NCBI GenBank assembly: GCA_934573945.1
Contig: CAKTMQ010000083.1
Location: 1-7,294, forward strand
Source of the DNA: an uncultured Oscillospiraceae bacterium
GTDB lineage: Bacteria > Bacillota > Clostridia > Oscillospirales > Oscillospiraceae
Length of the DNA stretch: 7,294 bases
Direction of reading: 5' to 3'
Shown: positions 5,433 to 7,294 of the stretch, in pieces
Position numbering within the stretch: position 1 is the stretch's first letter
Layout: each line of letters starts with the position of its first letter
Position numbers and translations under genes: made by a program
Notes under the pieces: model-generated
The model's input: the letters and a program-made list of their open reading frames with translations, nothing else
What the model was told of the DNA's origin: nothing
Databases searched by the model: none

Positions 5433-5489
5433 AAACCGGGCCTCATGAGCCTGCAGAAGATGCGCAAAGCCAGCCTGATCGAGCTGTAA
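5433..5489 (+). pseudogene. Degenerate C-terminal fragment of the Met-gamma-lyase-family gene
   Basis: Translated in frame, this stretch reads KPG-LMSLQKMRKASLIEL and stop. The true C-terminus at 2730-4013 reads KLGILMSLQKMYEAGLIEL. There is one deleted codon (Ile), and the substitutions L to P, Y to R, E to K and G to S. No start codon, ribosome binding site or upstream part of the enzyme precedes it; the XRE gene does. It is therefore a relic, not an expressed gene. Confidence 0.85.
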
Positions 5490-5547
5490 GAACGATATAA
5501 AAAACTTCCGAAGAAATCCTCTTCGGAAACTTTCTATATATAACGTT
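5445..5547 (+). repeat. Direct repeat copy 2: duplicated gene 3' end plus terminator
   Basis: This is the partner of 3969-4071. It shares the exact 29-nt terminator core (5500-5528) and the 17 nt before the stop codon (5473-5489). Similarity fades after the CGTT at 5544-5547. Together the two copies bracket the AT-richer islet. Confidence 0.8.
5501..5535 (+). terminator. Weakened duplicate terminator after the XRE gene
   Basis: The 9-bp stem TTCCGAAGA (5506-5514) with TCTTCGGAA (5520-5528) and AATCC loop is intact. The closing pair is lost (A opposite C), and the T tract has become ACTTTCTATATA. It can still fold but should terminate less efficiently than the copy at 4025-4059. Confidence 0.6.
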
Positions 5548-5578
5548 CCGTTATTATAGGCACTCCATAAGCACATCC

Positions 5579-5604
5579 GTAGGGGCGGGCGACTCTGCCC
5601 GCCC
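5579..5604 (+). repeat. GTAGGGG hairpin repeat, unit A
   Basis: The unit is GTAGG followed by an 8-bp stem GGGCGGGC (5583-5590), loop GACTCT, and GCCCGCCC (5597-5604). It is 24/26 identical to unit C on the opposite strand. Repeats of this look are common between genes of gut Firmicutes (general recollection, not checked). Confidence 0.7.
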
Positions 5605-5752
5605 TTGCGGTAGACGCACACGCTCCTGCCGTGGCAGAGCATCAGCGGCAGCGGTGCTGCTGCGTGAGACAGTCCTTTTATCCGCTGCGATAAGAAACGA
5701 CCTCTGCGAACGTGCGGTACAAGGTCACAAATTCGTATCAGGCATAGCGCGC

Positions 5753-5788
5753 AAGGAAGTCTTGAAACCTTGGTTTCAAGACTTCCTT
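5753..5788. repeat. 17-bp perfect inverted repeat
   Basis: AAGGAAGTCTTGAAACC (5753-5769) and its exact reverse complement (5772-5788) are separated by TT. It would form a long hairpin or cruciform on either strand. Confidence 0.85.
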
Positions 5789-5790
5789 TT

Positions 5791-5822
5791 GGACACTTTT
5801 GGGACTGCGGCCAAAAGTGTCC
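5791..5822. repeat. 12-bp perfect inverted repeat
   Basis: GGACACTTTTGG (5791-5802) and CCAAAAGTGTCC (5811-5822) flank the loop GACTGCGG. It starts 3 bases after the previous hairpin. Confidence 0.85.
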
Positions 5823-5839
5823 CGTGCCCGGGGGCACGG
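5822..5839. repeat. 8-bp GC-rich inverted repeat
   Basis: CCGTGCCC (5822-5829) and GGGCACGG (5832-5839) are separated by GG. It shares one base with the previous hairpin, so the three form a continuous series. Confidence 0.75.
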
Positions 5840-5872
5840 AATGACCCTTTGGAAATATTCCGTATATTGAGC

Positions 5873-5935
5873 GGGACGATGTGGGCGCCGTGGAGCGCAG
5901 CGGAACAAGTGCCCTTGGGGTACATCGTCCCCTAC
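5873..5935 (-). repeat. GTAGGGG-type inverted repeat, unit B
   Basis: GGGACGATGT (5873-5882) is inverted exactly as ACATCGTCCC (5922-5931), with a 39-nt interior. Read on the minus strand it begins GTAGGGGACGATGT (5935-5922), sharing the GTAGGGG opening of units A and C. Confidence 0.7.
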
Positions 5936-5961
5936 AAAAGGGCACAAGAAATACCTACTTT

Positions 5962-5987
5962 GGGCGGACAGAGTCGTCCGCCCCTAC
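5962..5987 (-). repeat. GTAGGGG hairpin repeat, unit C
   Basis: On the minus strand it reads GTAGGGGCGGACGACTCTG and then TCCGCCC. The stem is 8 bp (5962-5969 with 5976-5983), with the same GACTCT loop as unit A. Both differences from unit A fall at one base pair of the stem (G-C replaced by A-T), so pairing is preserved. Units A and C face each other across about 409 bp. Confidence 0.7.
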
Positions 5988-6048
5988 AGAACGCCGCAAG
6001 AAGTGCGTATAGGTTGCGCGATATGATCACCGCAAGCCCCACTACCAT

Positions 6049-6080
6049 AGAAAAAGAGAGACATCTGTCTCTCTTTTTCT
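6049..6080 (-). terminator. Intrinsic terminator of the lipoprotein gene
   Basis: The 15-nt arms AGAAAAAGAGAGACA (6049-6063) and its reverse complement (6066-6080) are separated by TC. Read on the minus strand, the stem ends in CTTTTTCTAT. It lies 26 nt beyond the lipoprotein stop codon at 6106-6108 and, being symmetrical, could also act on plus-strand transcripts. Confidence 0.8.
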
Positions 6081-6105
6081 CCATTTACTCTGTTCCCATA
6101 CGGGT

Positions 6106-6588
6106 TTACACCGCGCCGGTCACTATATCATACATTGTCACCAGCAGCGTTTCGGAGACGTCCTCCGTCATCCCCAGTGTATAGCTGGTACCATCGGCAT
6201 ACCAGACGGCGATACCCTGCCCCTCCTCGGTAAAGTAGCAGGTATAGGGCACATCCTCGGAATCATTGGTGGTCTTTGTCCACGTATAGTACATACCGGA
6301 GATGTCCTGCACCGTCCGGGTCTTCTGTCCCCGGTAGGTATAGTCCTTCCCCTGATAGGTGAAGGTCACCTGCGCCAGCGGCGTATCGCCCTCGATATAG
6401 CTGTACGTCACAGCCACCGCCGTAATAGGCACCTGCAGCGTGATACCGGTCTTTTCCGTCAGCTCTTCGGCGCTGCATTCGTGCACCGGATTGGTCAGCT
6501 CTTCTTCCTCTGCTTTCTTGTCCGTACAGGCGGCCAGCGTCAGTATGCCGCACACCGCCAGCAGCACGGCGATCCATTTTTTCAGCAT
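6106..6588 (-). CDS. Putative lipoprotein of unknown function
   Basis: This 160-residue protein starts MLKKWIAVLLAVCGILTLAAC: a basic tip, a hydrophobic core and a lipobox LAAC. It should be lipidated at C21 and anchored to the outer face of the membrane, leaving about 140 residues outside. The mature part starts with an acidic linker (DKKAEEEEL). It continues as a beta-rich domain with TGITLQVP (48-55), YQGKDYTYRGQKTR, DISGMYYTWTKTT and VWYADGTSYTLGMTEDVSE. I recall similar DISGMYY-containing lipoproteins in Clostridia annotated only as hypothetical, and I cannot give a function. The ATG at 6588 has AAAGGAAG 8 nt upstream. It lies 76 nt after pfkA on the same strand with no clear terminator between, so partial co-transcription with pfkA is possible. 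A terminator follows at 6049-6080. Confidence 0.85.
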   Translation of the reverse strand: MLKKWIAVLLAVCGILTLAACTDKKAEEEELTNPVHECSAEELTEKTGITLQVPITAVAVTYSYIEGDTPLAQVTFTYQGKDYTYRGQKTRTVQDISGMYYTWTKTTNDSEDVPYTCYFTEEGQGIAVWYADGTSYTLGMTEDVSETLLVTMYDIVTGAV

Positions 6589-6664
6589 TCGAAAAACTTC
6601 CTTTCTTTTGGAATGACACTTTTTAGACGCAAAGTCTCCGCGAAAGGTTCCCGTCTGCTCTCTC

Positions 6665-7294
6665 TTATTGCCCGGTCATGGTCTTCATGACCTGGAATTC
6701 CTCCTGGTTCAGCGTCTTGGTCATGGCCAGCCCCTCGTCGATGCCCAGATCGATCACCTGATCGTTCCGGATCACGATCACCCGGTTGGTGCCGCCCTCA
6801 GCCAGCACGCGTACCGCCTCATAGCCCATACGGGTAGCGGTCACGCGATCCTTGGCAGTGGGACTGCCGCCCCGCTGGATGTGTCCCAGAATGGTGACAC
6901 GGGGATCCAGTCCCAGCTCTTCCCGAATCTGGTCACCCACCTTGATGGCACTGACACAGCCCTCGGCCACCACGATCATAAAATTGGTCTTGCCCATCAG
7001 CCGCGCCTGTCGGATCTTCTCCGCCACGTGCGCCTCAAAGTCATAGGCTGTCTCCGGCACCAGCACGGCCGTGGCGCCCACAGCCAGTCCTACATATAGC
7101 GCCAGATACCCGGCGTGACGCCCCATCACCTCCACCACCGAGCACCGCTCGTGGGACTGCATGGTATCCCGCAGCCGGTCGATACACTCCACCGCCGTGT
7201 TGGCGGCGGTATCAAAACCGATGGTATAGTCGGTGCAGACGATGTCGTTGTCGATGGTGCCGGGGATGCCCACCACGGAGATGCCCCACTTGCT
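6665..7294 (-). CDS. pfkA: ATP-dependent 6-phosphofructokinase, C-terminal part (runs off the window)
   Basis: PfkA catalyses ATP-dependent phosphorylation of fructose 6-phosphate, the committed step of glycolysis, in the cytoplasm as a tetramer. The visible 210-codon stretch (209 residues plus stop) begins in the middle of the protein and ends MTGQ. It contains the catalytic motif GIPGTIDND (base aspartate in TIDND). SVVEVMGRHAGYLAL carries the substrate arginine from the neighbouring subunit, VAEG holds the equivalent of the sugar-binding glutamate, and LGHIQRGGSP carries another sugar-phosphate arginine. Glycine rather than lysine before TIDND (GIPGT, not GIPKT) fits an ATP-dependent, not pyrophosphate-dependent, enzyme. 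The N-terminal ATP-binding third is outside the window, so the true start cannot be placed. The GTG at 7276 is internal valine coding, not a start. The stop at 6665-6667 is followed by a 76-nt gap to the lipoprotein gene. Confidence 0.95.
   Translation of the reverse strand, partial: SKWGISVVGIPGTIDNDIVCTDYTIGFDTAANTAVECIDRLRDTMQSHERCSVVEVMGRHAGYLALYVGLAVGATAVLVPETAYDFEAHVAEKIRQARLMGKTNFMIVVAEGCVSAIKVGDQIREELGLDPRVTILGHIQRGGSPTAKDRVTATRMGYEAVRVLAEGGTNRVIVIRNDQVIDLGIDEGLAMTKTLNQEEFQVMKTMTGQ

Larger units (their letters stand above)
5548..6048. other. Gene-free, repeat- and hairpin-rich intergenic region
   Basis: About 500 bases lie between the duplicated gene end and the terminator of the lipoprotein gene. 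Open frames exist on both strands, but they consist of hairpin arms and repeats, have no convincing ribosome binding site, and match no family I know. The stretch holds GTAGGGG-type hairpins (5579-5604, 5873-5935, 5962-5987) and three consecutive hairpins (5753-5839), listed separately. Confidence 0.7.

Noticed and set aside
5388..5945. 185-codon minus-strand frame across the hairpin region
   Set aside because: It is made of hairpin arms and GTAGGGG repeats and also crosses the duplicated gene end and XRE stop. Such frames are typical spurious calls in intergenic repeats.
5579..5987. CRISPR array
   Set aside because: The repeats are few, in mixed orientation and unevenly spaced with no regular spacers, and no cas gene is nearby.
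5654..6184. 176-codon plus-strand frame across the hairpin region
   Set aside because: It covers inverted repeats, the terminator at 6049-6080 and the end of the lipoprotein gene on the other strand; no ribosome binding site or domain.

Overview
The window looks like chromosomal DNA from a GC-rich, low-copy-repeat gut Firmicute, probably Oscillospiraceae/Ruminococcaceae. This is inferred from four things: a Gram-positive-type DUF348-G5-3D envelope protein, strong AGGAGG-like ribosome binding sites with sigma-A promoters, a Met-gamma-lyase-family (YnbB-like) PLP enzyme, and intergenic GTAGGGG hairpin repeats. No species call is possible from the sequence alone.

Layout. (1) 1-1547: a consensus extended -10 promoter drives a membrane-anchored YabE-like protein (195-1502), which ends at a bidirectional terminator. 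(2) 1546-1863, minus strand: a small GIY-YIG (YhbQ/YazA-like) protein with a TTG start. (3) 1893-1938: two divergent promoters with abutting -35 boxes. They drive the GIY-YIG gene leftwards and a two-gene operon rightwards: an unrecognised 253-residue acidic protein (1972-2733) translationally coupled by ATGA overlap to the Met-gamma-lyase-family enzyme (2730-4013). (4) About 4014-5440: a visibly AT-richer islet. A minus-strand operon encodes one unknown 185-residue protein and three microproteins of 45, 51 and 38 residues, each with four or more cysteines. It runs divergently from an XRE-type regulator (5202-5423). Two near-palindromic 18-bp operators lie between them, one embedded in the operon promoter. 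(5) 5433-5547: a second, degenerate copy of the 3' end and terminator of the Met-gamma-lyase-family gene, so the islet is bracketed by about 103-bp imperfect direct repeats. (6) 5548-6048: no gene, but a cluster of hairpins and GTAGGGG-type repeats. (7) 6106-6588, minus: a lipoprotein of unknown function. (8) 6665-7294, minus: the C-terminal part of ATP-dependent 6-phosphofructokinase, cut by the window edge.

How it fits together. The housekeeping parts (YabE-like, GIY-YIG, Met-gamma-lyase, lipoprotein, PfkA) look like ordinary chromosome. The novelty candidate is the islet: an XRE regulator with paired operators, controlling an operon of one mid-sized protein and three putative zinc-binding microproteins. 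It sits inside a duplication of a gene 3' end, as expected for a small integrated element or its remnant. No integrase, transposase or replication gene is visible inside it, so its mode of mobility, if any, is unknown.
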